Assembly (NCBI GenBank): GCA_004293675.1
Contig: READ01000011.1
Coordinates: 62,001-126,000 of the forward strand
Length of the DNA stretch: 64,000 nt
Direction of reading: 5' to 3'
From: Betaproteobacteria bacterium
GTDB taxonomy: Bacteria > Pseudomonadota > Gammaproteobacteria > Burkholderiales > Casimicrobiaceae
Shown here: positions 40,839 to 50,384 of the stretch, piece by piece
Layout of the letters: each line of letters starts with the position of its first letter
Numbering within the stretch: the stretch's first letter is position 1
Position numbers and translations under genes: made by a program
Notes under the pieces: generated by a model
Database searches by the model: none
Seen by the model: only the letters and a program-made list of their open reading frames with translations
What the model was told of the DNA's origin: nothing

Positions 40839-41107
40839 CGAACCGTTTGAGAGAAGCCTCCGCCGCGCACTCGTGATGGCATTGGAGAGACTTTTCAGAT
40901 GAAAATGAGCTCGACGATTGTAATGCGCTGTTGCGAGCTGTAGGCACCCGTTGTGGCGTGACGCGGCTTGAGCGAGCACGTGTTTTTTAATGTGCGTGCC
41001 ACTATCGTTACGCTGGCTCACGTCCACCGTGATTCAGCGCCTCTGAAGTCATCAGCGAATGTGTAGCTGTTGCGCCAAAGGGGTGCATTCGGCAGATCGG
41101 TCGCAAC

Positions 41108-41689
41108 TCACTTCTTCGACAAATTTTTCAACGCCTGCCGAATCGCATCATTGATCGGCAGATCATCGGCCAAATCGCGGCAGGCGGCCGCAGCTTCTTT
41201 GTCGCTGTAGCCCAGCGCGATGAGCGCGTTGACCACGTCGTTGGCAGGCGAGGACACGGGAGCAACGCCGGCGGCGTTGGCACCCACCGCAACGACCTTC
41301 CCCTTAAGCTCCAACAGCAAGCGCTCTGCCGTTTTGTTGCCGATGCCTGGCACGCGCACGAGGCGCTTCACGTCTTGCAGCACAACGGCTTGATTGAGCT
41401 CGGCCACGGTCAATCCCGAGAGCACAGCAAGTGCGACTTTCGGGCCGATGCCCGTGACTTTGATGAGCTGTCGAAATGCGGCGCGCTCTTCAAGCGTTGC
41501 GAAACCATAGAGCAAATGCGCGTCTTCGCGAACCACGTAGTGCGTCATCAATTGCACGCGCTCGCCCGTGGCGGGTAGCGCATAAAACGTGCTCATCGGC
41601 ACATCCACTTCGTAGCCCACGCCGCCAACGTCAATAAGAATTTGCGGTGGATTTTTTGCCGCGAGCGTGCCAATGAGTTTGCCGATCAT
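41108..41689 (-). CDS. ruvA: Holliday-junction-binding protein RuvA
   Basis: A 193-aa protein with the three RuvA domains: OB-fold (1-62, [35 protein letters not shown]), two helix-hairpin-helix motifs (about 70-130, [19 protein letters not shown] and [19 protein letters not shown]) and the C-terminal RuvB-binding domain (about 145-193, [19 protein letters not shown]). It targets RuvB to Holliday junctions. ruvC is not found in the window. Confidence 0.96.
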   Translation of the reverse strand: MIGKLIGTLAAKNPPQILIDVGGVGYEVDVPMSTFYALPATGERVQLMTHYVVREDAHLLYGFATLEERAAFRQLIKVTGIGPKVALAVLSGLTVAELNQAVVLQDVKRLVRVPGIGNKTAERLLLELKGKVVAVGANAAGVAPVSSPANDVVNALIALGYSDKEAAAACRDLADDLPINDAIRQALKNLSKK

Positions 41690-41769
41690 GATGTCCGTTT
41701 GCTGCGAAGATTGCGTTGCGGAAGGTTAGCAGCACGACACAAATATCATTTGGCAACTTTTTAATGGTA

Positions 41770-41859
41770 TGCCATACAAAATATGGGCTATAGAAGATAT
41801 TTATTAATATTCGACAACCTGAATAAACGCGATGTAACCCTTATTTATATTGGCGAATC
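41770..41859. mobile_element. AT-rich 90-base inverted-repeat element, copy B (MITE-like)
   Basis: The left end ATGCCATACAAAATATGGGC and right end ACCCTTATTTATATTGGCGA are imperfect inverted repeats and match the ends of copies A and C. The interior differs from them, so the ends define the family. It is 80 bases upstream of ruvA and may overlap the ruvA promoter zone. No reading frame of note. Confidence 0.72.
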
Positions 41860-41942
41860 AGTATCGGCTGATAGACCGAATTTGCCTATGATGCTGCAAA
41901 CGAAAAAATGCCCTTTCCAAAGGTGTAAGCACTCCGCCGATC

Positions 41943-42051
41943 CGCTCGTGGTGAGCTCGTCGAACCATGAGCGGCTCAGGGAGAGCAAACTCTGCTGCCG
42001 AAGGATTCACCTCTTTTGCCGCTCATGGTTCGACAAGCTCACCACGAACGG
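41943..42051. repeat. BIME-like inverted repeat, third copy
   Basis: CGTGGTGAGCTCGTCGAACC at 41947 faces GGTTCGACAAGCTCACCACG at 42027-42046, separated by about 60 bases. The arrangement is the same as the two units at 4242-4533, though the spacer sequence differs. Together with copy B of the AT-rich element it fills the 443-base gap between ruvA and the EamA gene; nothing else is visible there. Confidence 0.83.
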
Positions 42052-42133
42052 ACGTGTGGCAAGGCCGCTGTTCCTTGAAAACGAGCTCACGTTTCATCCC
42101 GCGCTGCAATCGAACGACTAGTAACATCGTGTC

Positions 42134-43009
42134 GTGACACTCACCGCCTTTGCCCTCGTAGTCGTCGCCGCCCTCATCCACGCGACGTGGAATTTGCTCG
42201 CGAAAAAAGCGGGCGGCGGTGCGGCGTTTGTGTTTCTCGGCGTGGCGGCGATGGTGCTGATTTACTTGCCGGTGATGCTTGTGTGGTGGTGGCAAACGCC
42301 CTCGCTTTTTCTTGACATCACCGCGCTACAGTGGGCGTTCATCGCGCTCTCGGCCGTGTTACACATCGGCTACTCGCTCTCGTTGCAGCGCGGCTATCAA
42401 ACGGCGGACTACGGCGTGGTGTATCCGATCGCTCGCGGCACCGGGCCGTTTCTGTCGAGTCTTTGCGCGATCTTTTTCTTCGGTGAAGCGGTGACCGTTG
42501 CCTCTGCTATTGGCATCGCCTGTATCGTCGCGGGCATTTTCGTGCTTGCGGGCGGACTCCGAGCGTTGTCGGATCACTCACCGCGCGCTAAGGCAGGCGT
42601 TCAGTGGGGAACCACGACCGGCGCATTCATCGCGCTCTACACGCTCGCCGATGGCTACGCGGTCAAATATTTGGCCATCGCACCGCTGCTACTCGACTAT
42701 TGTTGCAACTTGCTGCGTGTGGTGTTTCTGTCGCCGATGCTCTTGACGCAGCGCCAGGAAATCTGCGCCGAGTGGCGAAAAAACTGGCGCTACATTTTGG
42801 TCATCAGCACCATTTCACCGCTTGCGTACATATTGGTGCTCACCGCGATGCAAACGGCTCCCATCAGCCAAGTCGCGCCGCTTCGAGAAATCTCGATGCT
42901 CTTTGCTGCGGGATTGGGGGCAAAATTGCTGGGCGAGCAACGGATTGGCGAAAAAATGGTCGGTGCGGCGCTCATGTTGGTCGGTGTTGTGGGATTATTG
43001 TGGCGCTGA
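42134..43009 (+). CDS. EamA/DMT-superfamily transporter
   Basis: A 291-aa membrane protein with about ten helices in two EamA repeats (1-140 and 150-291). The start is GTG at 42134. Repeat ends show the DMT pattern: YQTADYGVVYPIARGTGPFLSSLCAIFFFGEAVT and METAPISQVAPLREISMLFAAGLGAKLLGE-like segments (here MQTAPISQVAPLREISML, LLGEQRIGEKMVGAALMLVG). A metabolite or drug exporter of unknown substrate. The following sigma-factor gene begins 19 bases after its stop. Confidence 0.88.
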   Translation: MTLTAFALVVVAALIHATWNLLAKKAGGGAAFVFLGVAAMVLIYLPVMLVWWWQTPSLFLDITALQWAFIALSAVLHIGYSLSLQRGYQTADYGVVYPIARGTGPFLSSLCAIFFFGEAVTVASAIGIACIVAGIFVLAGGLRALSDHSPRAKAGVQWGTTTGAFIALYTLADGYAVKYLAIAPLLLDYCCNLLRVVFLSPMLLTQRQEICAEWRKNWRYILVISTISPLAYILVLTAMQTAPISQVAPLREISMLFAAGLGAKLLGEQRIGEKMVGAALMLVGVVGLLWR

Positions 43010-43028
43010 CCCACCGGAGAGACGCTTC

Positions 43029-43604
43029 GTGACCGATTCGCCCGCAGAACCGCCGAACATGCTGAAGCCATCGACTGCTGCCAACGTCCCGGCGCTATTC
43101 GCCGAACTCTATCCCGACATCAAGCGTCTAGCGCGTTCACGACTCGCGCAGGCCGGCGGCGTCACTGGGCTCAACGCCACCGCGCTCGTTCACGAAGGCT
43201 TCATGCGTATGGCCGAGCGCGAAGCGCTGCACGGCGAAACACGGTTGCAGTTTTTTGCCTACATCGGCAAGGTGCTGCGCTCGATCGTGATCGACTTCGT
43301 GCGCGAACGCGATGCGGAAAAGCGCGGCGGCGGCGTGACGCTACTCACCATGAGCCATGCCGACGCATCGCCTGAATCATGGATGGAGGTCGGCAGTTTG
43401 ATCGACCTTGACCGCGCGCTCGAGGAATTGAAGGCGCTCGATCTACGCCTATATCAAATCATTGAAATGCACGTTTTCTCGGGGCTTACTTGCGCCGAGG
43501 TGGGTACGGAGTTGGGTTTGACCGAACGCACGGTAAATCGCGAATTGCTGAAGGCGCGAACACTACTGTCGCGCGCACTCGGCAACGCGACGATACAAAC
43601 CTAA
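43029..43604 (+). CDS. ECF-type RNA polymerase sigma factor (TIGR02999-like)
   Basis: A 191-aa sigma-70-family protein with region 2 (FAELYPDIKRLARSRLAQ, ATALVHEGFMRMAERE, FFAYIGKVLRSIVIDFVRERDAEKRGGG) and region 4 HTH (IIEMHVFSGLTCAEVGTELGLTERTVNRELLKARTLL). The LVHEGFMR and FVRERxAxKRGGG forms are those of ECF factors commonly coupled to Ser/Thr kinases. I choose GTG at 43029 behind GGAGAG; ATG at 43059 is the alternative. The kinase gene follows 37 bases later, so phosphorylation-controlled transcription is the likely logic. No anti-sigma factor is seen. Confidence 0.9.
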   Translation: MTDSPAEPPNMLKPSTAANVPALFAELYPDIKRLARSRLAQAGGVTGLNATALVHEGFMRMAEREALHGETRLQFFAYIGKVLRSIVIDFVRERDAEKRGGGVTLLTMSHADASPESWMEVGSLIDLDRALEELKALDLRLYQIIEMHVFSGLTCAEVGTELGLTERTVNRELLKARTLLSRALGNATIQT

Positions 43605-43641
43605 TGTCGGTCTGCGCAACAGCGTTACGTCTATTGCCTCT

Positions 43642-46578
43642 GTGAGCTCACCTTTTAATATTTCCCCCGAACACTGGGCGCGCATCTCTGTGCTGTTCGA
43701 TGAAATCGTTGAGCTTGACTCAGCCGCACAGCGGACGGCACTGGCCGATTTGCGCGCAGAATCGCCGGCCCTGGCCGACGAGCTGGAAGCGCTCCTCCAC
43801 GACGCTGCGCGCTCTAACGCAGCGTCACAGAGCGCGGCATCGGCGGTCGCACCGTTTACGATGCTGCTCAGCGCCGCACTCACCGACAACGTGACGACCC
43901 ATTCGCCCAATGAGCGGTTCGGTGCATGGTCGCTCGAGGAGAAAATTGGCAGCGGCGGCATGGGCGAAGTCTGGCGCGCCAAACGTAGCGACGGCTTGTT
44001 TGACGGCCGCGCTGCGATCAAATTGCTGCGTAGCGACCTAGCCGCATCGAAACTCACCGCCCGCTTCGCCCGCGAACGCAATGTGCTGGCGCGACTCAAT
44101 CATCCCAACATCGCGCGGCTACTTGATGCGGGCGTCGGTGGCGCGGACAACGATCAAGCGTTTCTGGTGCTTGAACTGGTCGATGGATTGCCGCTGGTTG
44201 ATTACGCGAGTGCTCATGCGCCACGATTAGCTGATCGCGTGCGCCTCGTACGCGATGTCGCGCGCGCTGTCGATTACGCGCACAGTCAACTCGTTTTGCA
44301 TCGCGACCTAAAACCGTCGAACGTTTTGGTCACGGCAAGCGGCGATGTGAAGCTGCTCGATTTCGGTATCGCGGCGGCGCTTGACGAAGCCGCAAACGCC
44401 GAGACGGCGCCGAACTTAACGCAGCTCACCGGACGCGGGCTCACACTCGAATACGCTGCCCCTGAACAAATCGTTGGCGAACCGACAGTCGCTGCGAGCG
44501 ACACCTATTCGCTCGGCGTGATGCTGTTTCATTTGCTCACCGGATCGCACCCGTTCGCGCAATCGAAAAATCGGATGGCGCTGCACAACGCTGCGGTCAA
44601 CGAAGAGGCGCCACGCGCATCAATCGCCGCACGAGATGTCGCGAAAAGTGCAAACCGCGCCGCCGCCAACGATCGAATCAACCTGCCCGCCGATGCCGCG
44701 CGCATCGACGCCGACCTCGACGCCATCATCGCAAAATCCCTTCGCAAATCGCCAACCGAGCGCTACACAACTGCGGCAGCCTTTGTTAGCGATCTCGACG
44801 CATGGCTTTCACAAACACCGATTTCTATTCGCACAGAAGACCGCAAATACCGCAGCGCGTTGTGGCTAAAACGAAACTGGAAATTGGCGACGCTGGGCGC
44901 GGTCGCGTTCAGCGCAGTAGTCGCCGGACTCGGCGTGAGCCTGTGGCAACGCAGCGAAGCAATCGCGAGCGCGGCGATCGCAAAAGACGAAGCCGCACGT
45001 GCGACCAAAGTTGCTGACTATATGGGCGAACTAATCCAGAGCGCAAACCCGGACAATCACGGCGGGAAATGGCCCTCTGTCATCGCTTTATTGGAGCAAG
45101 CCGAAAAGGATTTCGACCAATCGTTCAACGATGATCCGAAAACCAAATCGTTGTTGCTGCAGCGATTGGCGGATACCAACAACACGCTCAATCGCGACAC
45201 GGTATCGCTCAAACAGTACGAAGCACTGCTGGCTCTGTTTGACGCCGCCAACGACACGACGAGCGAGCGCGCGATTGATTCGCGCAGCAATTACGCAGAC
45301 ATGCTCAAACGCTTGAATCGCGACGATGACGCGCTGCGTGAGTTCGAAAAACTAGAACCCCTAACGCGCCAACATTACGGTGAGCAGAGTAAGCCCTATT
45401 CAAGCCTTCTGGCAAAACTAGCCATTGAACGCGCCCGTCAAGGCCGAGTTGACGATGCGCGCGCGTTACTCGGTCGATCACAGGCCATTGTGCGCGCGTT
45501 GTTTCCTAATGATCTACACAAACGACTCGACAGTGCCAATGACATGGCGGTGATGCTCACACGAATGGGATTGTGGCGCGACGCCGAACAGGCGCTCTCG
45601 GCGAACGAACCCGATTTGTCACAACTGGCCACGCTCGGCGGCTCCGCTGGGCGCGATGCGCTCATTCAGAGAAACAATCTCGAGTCGATCCGCATTCGGA
45701 TCGGCAAACTTGATGGAGTCGACGCGCGGCTGAGCGCCAATTTTGACCGTGCGCTACAGCTATTCGGAGGCGACAACCCGATTTCGTACCGCAGTGAGGA
45801 ACTGCGTTCGAGGCTTGCTGCGTTCGAGGGTCGCTTCACCGACCAGATCGCACTCACCCGCAAACGAATCGCCGCCAACGCTAACCGGAAGGGCGCTGAC
45901 CCCGGGCTCGCAATCGATGACGGACTGGTGTTGTTGCGGCTCCTAGGCACCCACACCGCCGCCATGCGCACGGCGCTTGACGCAACTGAAACCTCCAAAC
46001 ACCGACAGCATGTCGCAGAACTCATCGCGGAAGTCGCCGTGCAGGTCCGCAGCGCTTCGACCGAGCGCGCCAATCTCTATCGTCAGGCAGCGGACGCTGC
46101 GCTCGCACTGGGTGCGCTCGACACCGCACGCGACGCGATCACGCGTGCGCGCAGCGATCTCAAAGCGTCGAATTCCGCCGTCGCTGAACGCTTCGCGCAG
46201 GTTGATCGCGCAGCTGCATCGCTTGCATTCGCCGAGGGCAATGCACCGCTCGCGGTGCAACTACTGGGTAAGCGTTTCGACGTATTCGCTACGTCTAAGG
46301 AAGGCAACTCTCCCCGACATGCAGCGCTCTGGCTGCAGCGCGCGCTCTACGAGGCCAGCGTTGATCGCGACGCTGCCAATCGGTCGCTTGCTGCAAGCCG
46401 CGAGATGTTTGCAGCCTCCGGAAATACACCGCCCCAATTTGCGGCCATACAGCAATACGTGGCCGCCCGCATTGCTGGCGATATTGCCGCGACCCGCGCT
46501 ACGGAGCAAGCCGTCGATCGGGCGTTTTTGCGTAAGTCCGCGCATCCCTGGCGTGCACCAATTTTTGAAAGTGTGTAG
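43642..46578 (+). CDS. Transmembrane Ser/Thr protein kinase with C-terminal TPR-like region
   Basis: A 978-aa protein, GTG start. Residues 1-90 are a helical N-terminus, then a Hanks-type kinase: P-loop GSGGMGEV (103-110), Lys127, HRDLKPSN (220-227, catalytic D222), DFG (240-242), AAPEQ (272-276). One membrane helix at about 415-435 (LATLGAVAFSAVVAGLGVSLW) is followed by an approximately 540-residue extracytoplasmic helical part resembling tetratricopeptide repeats (for example LLQRLADTNNTLNRDTVSLKQYEALLAL, YADMLKRLNRDDDALREFEKL). The kinase appears active by motif. It probably controls the ECF factor encoded immediately upstream; the TPR part would sense a protein or peptide. Confidence 0.92.
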   Translation: MSSPFNISPEHWARISVLFDEIVELDSAAQRTALADLRAESPALADELEALLHDAARSNAASQSAASAVAPFTMLLSAALTDNVTTHSPNERFGAWSLEEKIGSGGMGEVWRAKRSDGLFDGRAAIKLLRSDLAASKLTARFARERNVLARLNHPNIARLLDAGVGGADNDQAFLVLELVDGLPLVDYASAHAPRLADRVRLVRDVARAVDYAHSQLVLHRDLKPSNVLVTASGDVKLLDFGIAAALDEAANAETAPNLTQLTGRGLTLEYAAPEQIVGEPTVAASDTYSLGVMLFHLLTGSHPFAQSKNRMALHNAAVNEEAPRASIAARDVAKSANRAAANDRINLPADAARIDADLDAIIAKSLRKSPTERYTTAAAFVSDLDAWLSQTPISIRTEDRKYRSALWLKRNWKLATLGAVAFSAVVAGLGVSLWQRSEAIASAAIAKDEAARATKVADYMGELIQSANPDNHGGKWPSVIALLEQAEKDFDQSFNDDPKTKSLLLQRLADTNNTLNRDTVSLKQYEALLALFDAANDTTSERAIDSRSNYADMLKRLNRDDDALREFEKLEPLTRQHYGEQSKPYSSLLAKLAIERARQGRVDDARALLGRSQAIVRALFPNDLHKRLDSANDMAVMLTRMGLWRDAEQALSANEPDLSQLATLGGSAGRDALIQRNNLESIRIRIGKLDGVDARLSANFDRALQLFGGDNPISYRSEELRSRLAAFEGRFTDQIALTRKRIAANANRKGADPGLAIDDGLVLLRLLGTHTAAMRTALDATETSKHRQHVAELIAEVAVQVRSASTERANLYRQAADAALALGALDTARDAITRARSDLKASNSAVAERFAQVDRAAASLAFAEGNAPLAVQLLGKRFDVFATSKEGNSPRHAALWLQRALYEASVDRDAANRSLAASREMFAASGNTPPQFAAIQQYVAARIAGDIAATRATEQAVDRAFLRKSAHPWRAPIFESV

Positions 46579-46830
46579 CGCAAGCCGCCGTCAATAGGAT
46601 CGACGCCCCAAAGGCGCGCCGCACTGGACCTCAAGCCTGATCGACGCCTTGCTGATATTCCGATGCGGTGTCGGTCGACGACGTGCCATTGCGTCTATCC
46701 CAGTTGAAAGGCTCGCCGCTACAGCACCTTCGCACATCCGCTTAGTGTTTCGTGCTTATCGCCCCAGGCGCTTTGCCGACCCGCGCGACTCGGGTTGCAA
46801 CACGCCCCGTCTGACCACAAGGAACTCAAG

Positions 46831-47889
46831 ATGCTCCCATTATCGAACCACCATTTCGCCGTCACGCTACGCCGACTCGCACTCGCGATAGTGCTGTTTC
46901 CACTCTCGTCGCTGACCGTCGCCCAAACCGCAGTACCAGCGGCAGACTTAAAGGGCTTGACCGATCCGCCAGGCTTGAAGCGCTACGCAGGTGCAGTGCT
47001 CGTCTACCGCGACGACGCGGCGTATGACGAGATTAAGTTCCCGTCCGGCAAGGTCAATGACGTGGACGATGCGTATCCGCACCTAGCGGCTTCTGGTAAG
47101 CGCAGCTCAGTTCAATACACGCTGCCAGCATCGCGCTCGGCGCTTGCGGTGATCCGTAACTACCAGAGCCAAGCCAAAGCCGACGGATTTCAAACCGTAT
47201 TTGAGTGTCTTGGCGAGAACTGCGGCACCGGTCCGGGCGGAGGTCAGGTTAAATTTTCGATAGTGAAAGCCATGCTGCCGGTTCGCTACGTCAACCAAGT
47301 CGGCGAGAACACCGCCGCAGTGTGTGGCGCCTACTACGTGAGCCCGATTCGCTACACACTGCTTGAGAACAAAAGCACGGGCGTGGTGATTGCTGTGGCT
47401 GCGGCCACGCCGGAAATCTTCTCAACGTACTGCTCCGACGCGTATAAAAACCAGCTCTCCGTGTGGGTGACGCGAATCGAGCCGCAGGCGCGCGAGCAAC
47501 AGATGGTGGCCATTTCCGCGAGCGAAATGGCAAAGAGCATCGATGCGAACGGCAAAGTCGCGCTCTACGGCATTTTCTTTGACACGGGCAAAGCGGATAT
47601 CAAGGCCGAGAGCAAAACTTCGCTCGATCAAATTGGTGAGCTGATGAAATCGCGCCCCGATTTGAAATTGCATGTGGTCGGACATACCGATAACGTCGGT
47701 GCGATGGAGGCCAACATGTCGCTCAGCAAGCGCCGCGCGGAATCGGTTGTTGCTGCACTCGCCGCAAGCTACGGCGTCAATCGTGCGCGCCTGACCGGCA
47801 ACGGCGTGGCAAGCCTCGCGCCGGTGCAAACCAACAGCACCGAGAGCGGTCGCGCGAAAAATCGGCGGGTTGAGTTGGTGTTGCAATGA
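46831..47889 (+). CDS. Secreted OmpA-domain protein with N-terminal DUF4892-like region
   Basis: A 352-aa protein. The ATG at 46831 with AAGGA upstream precedes a signal peptide (RRLALAIVLFPLSSLTVAQTA, cut near residue 34). Residues about 45-220 (ADLKGLTDPPGLKRYAGAVLVYRDDAAYDE...) look like the DUF4892 domain found in front of OmpA domains. The C-terminal peptidoglycan-binding OmpA domain (about 240-352) has GIFFDTGKADIKAESKTSLDQIGELM, HVVGHTDNVG and NRRVELVL. It anchors to murein; possibly a target of the kinase/ECF pair upstream, which is inference from proximity. The 252 bases before it show no gene. Confidence 0.88.
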   Translation: MLPLSNHHFAVTLRRLALAIVLFPLSSLTVAQTAVPAADLKGLTDPPGLKRYAGAVLVYRDDAAYDEIKFPSGKVNDVDDAYPHLAASGKRSSVQYTLPASRSALAVIRNYQSQAKADGFQTVFECLGENCGTGPGGGQVKFSIVKAMLPVRYVNQVGENTAAVCGAYYVSPIRYTLLENKSTGVVIAVAAATPEIFSTYCSDAYKNQLSVWVTRIEPQAREQQMVAISASEMAKSIDANGKVALYGIFFDTGKADIKAESKTSLDQIGELMKSRPDLKLHVVGHTDNVGAMEANMSLSKRRAESVVAALAASYGVNRARLTGNGVASLAPVQTNSTESGRAKNRRVELVLQ

Positions 47890-48055
47890 AAACCGCACAA
47901 ACCCATTTCGCGCACATACCGGACGAGCGTTGCTGACCAGCCTTCTTCATGTTCTCCCGGCTTCACGCCGCACCGATGTCGCTAAAGCTCGGCCATTTAA
48001 GTCTGTTCCAAAAACAGGTTCACACATCACCCGCTGACCAAAGAGGCAATCCGCT

Positions 48056-49722
48056 AGGAGCATCATCAACACTGAAAACGAATTGGCTACGCCGTGCTCG
48101 GCGGGCGCGTACGGCCTGGTTCGACTTCGCAAATCGATCGCTGGAGTCGCGGCCGCGGCAACGACGCTTGGCTTGCTTGCGTCGGACTGCATGGCACAGC
48201 CCGGGGCGCTCGACACCAGCTTCGGCCCCAACCCTTCGACGGCACCAGGTCAAGGCGCGCCCATCTCGCCTCAGTTTGACTATTTTCGGGTGCTCGACGG
48301 GATGGTGTTGCCAGACGACCGAATCGTCGTGGGTGGTGCGTGCCCTTCTATCGCGACGACACCCACCGGTTCGCGCTTCTGTATTGCTGTGTGGAGTAGC
48401 GACGGCAGTAGCGCGCAGATGTATCTCGGGCCACCTGGGATGACACGCGTACGTGGCGACGCACTGGGTGCGATCGCACGACAGCCAGACGGAAAAATTG
48501 TGTTGGCTGCGCCTTGTTTCTGGATGACAGCAAGCGCTTCGACGCTTTGTGCAGTCCGTTTCAACAGTGATTTCAGTGTCGACATCACGTTCGCGCAAGG
48601 TTTAGCAATGTGGCGATTAGGAGCTGGGGGGATCGAGACAAGCTTGTCAATGCAATCGCGATACAGCCCGACGGAAAAATCATCGTTGCCGGGCAGTGCG
48701 CGAACGGCCCGCTGGGTTCGACGGGTCTTGTGATGTGCGCGGTGCGCTACAAAGACGACGGCGATCGGCATCAATCCTTCGCCAATGGCGCAACTGACTT
48801 CACTATCGAGCTAGAAGGGATAGCTCCGGTGCCGCCTGATCGCATAAAGGATGTCTACGTATCCACGGACGGTCGAATCGTACTTGGCGGCGAATGTCAG
48901 GTCACGAGTTTCTTTTTCCCCTGCGCCGCGCGCTTAACTGCTGCCGGCGCGATCGACACGGGTTTTTCATCGGGCACGCGAAAACCTAAATTCTTGTCGG
49001 GAATTGGCAGTGGAAACGACTTTATCAACGCGATGACCGTTCAGCCCAACGGTGAATTCATTTTTGCCGGTCATTGCAACAACCCCTCCTCGACTGTTCG
49101 CGTGCCTTGCGCGCTGCGACTTAGCGCGCCCAATGCCTCCCAATTTACAACCGGGACGAATTTCAGCGGTGCCACCGTGCCTACCGGCGGCGGCCGTTTG
49201 CTCGAGCCTGCCACCGCAGGCCACTTCGAGATTACTCGCCTAGCGCTACAGTCCGACGGCAAGACCCTTGCGCTCCTGCGCGACGGCACTCCGTTGGGCA
49301 GTTTGAGTAACCATGCCTACACCGTTAGTCGCTACAACGAAGATGGCAGCGCAGACGCCAGCTGGACACAAACGCCGATCGTGTTTCAAAACACAGCCAC
49401 GGGCGCCGTTGCCGTGGGCCAGCAAACCAGCGGGAAGGTGGTGGTCATGGGCTATCGAAGCATTAATGTCGCTACGGGTGTGCCAGAGGTATATCGCTTA
49501 GACAATCGACCCAGTGCCAGCAGGAATTGCAGTGCAGATATCGACGGCGACGGCAAAGTGTTGCCGACCACCGATGGATTGTTGCTCACGCGTGCTTCGC
49601 TTGGTATGACTGGAAACGCAGTCATTAGCGGCACCGTCGGTGCCGGTGCGCGGCGAGGTACGTGGGCCGAGATTCGCGATTTCCTCATCACGCAATGCGG
49701 CATGAAAACGATCATGCCGTAA
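48056..49722 (+). pseudogene. Decayed copy of the delta-60-repeat secreted protein (copy 1)
   Basis: Homologous throughout to the intact gene at 53035-54738. The position of its ATG reads AGG here (48056-48058). The frame then runs through a signal-like region to 48631, where a G6 run lacks one base: with seven Gs the reading frame joins the downstream frame and the residue spacing to DKLVNAIAIQPDGKI equals that of the intact copy exactly. The rest (VNAIAIQPDGKIIVAGQC onwards) is open to TAA at 49722 and keeps the Ca-binding-like NCSADIDGDGKV tail. A TTG at 48083 could in principle start a truncated product. Inactivated gene, unless the G run is a sequencing error or a phase-variable tract. 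Confidence 0.85.
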
Positions 49723-49772
49723 CTGCAACGCAAAATACGAATCGTAAAACCGAAAAACCGCTTGAGATCATC

Positions 49773-50295
49773 GTGAAATCAGTCAATCCGAGACTACCTG
49801 CACCGACATTTCCACGGACCTTTCGCTTTGCCTACTGATTTGCAATCGCTGCGGCAGTGTTGGCGTCAACGTGATGCCGGTCGCGCTGTGCAGTTGTCGC
49901 GGTACGGTGACGATTACAGCGACGAGCAAAGGGTTCAGCGGCTATCCAACGCCCGAAGGTTTTCCGGATAGTTTTCGATCGTCTGCCCGATGCCCAAAAG
50001 GGCCGAACGCATGAGTACCGCGCGAGGCTCATCGGAGGTGTGCCAAGTGGGCTTCATCAATGCGGCGCGCAGCATGATGAGCCCTGACTAAGCGAAAACT
50101 AAGAACGAAGGTGAATTCATCACTAAGCGCGACGCAGGCGACAAAGGCTTCGTAAACTTCACTGAAGTCTCTGGCAAACGTATCGAAGGCGATTTCTCAT
50201 TCGAGCCGACCGAAGAAACACCGAAGAAGAAAATTTCTGTCAGCAGGAAGCTCAGCGGCGTCGATAAGCAAATAGGATCGAACGGGTTCAACTAC
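49773..50295 (+). pseudogene. Decayed copy of the small secreted protein gene
   Basis: Matches 54792-55388 at the nucleotide level, for example GTGAAATCAGTCAATCCGAG against ATGAAATCAGTCAATCCGAG. The start has become GTG, codon 22 Cys is now TGA (49836-49838), the middle contains frameshifts and losses, and the terminal TAA is mutated to TAC. The last third (GGTGAATTCATCACTAAGCG..., ATCGAAGGCGATTTCTCATT) still aligns well. With the decayed delta-60 gene upstream it forms an inactive duplicate of the 53.0-55.4 kb module. Confidence 0.87.
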
Positions 50296-50384
50296 GCTCA
50301 CGCGTGTGGCGGCGTCGCATGTTCACTGCAACCCAGCCGTTGATTTGGTTGGTACCCCGCCGCTGCATCGGACTTAGTTGACCA

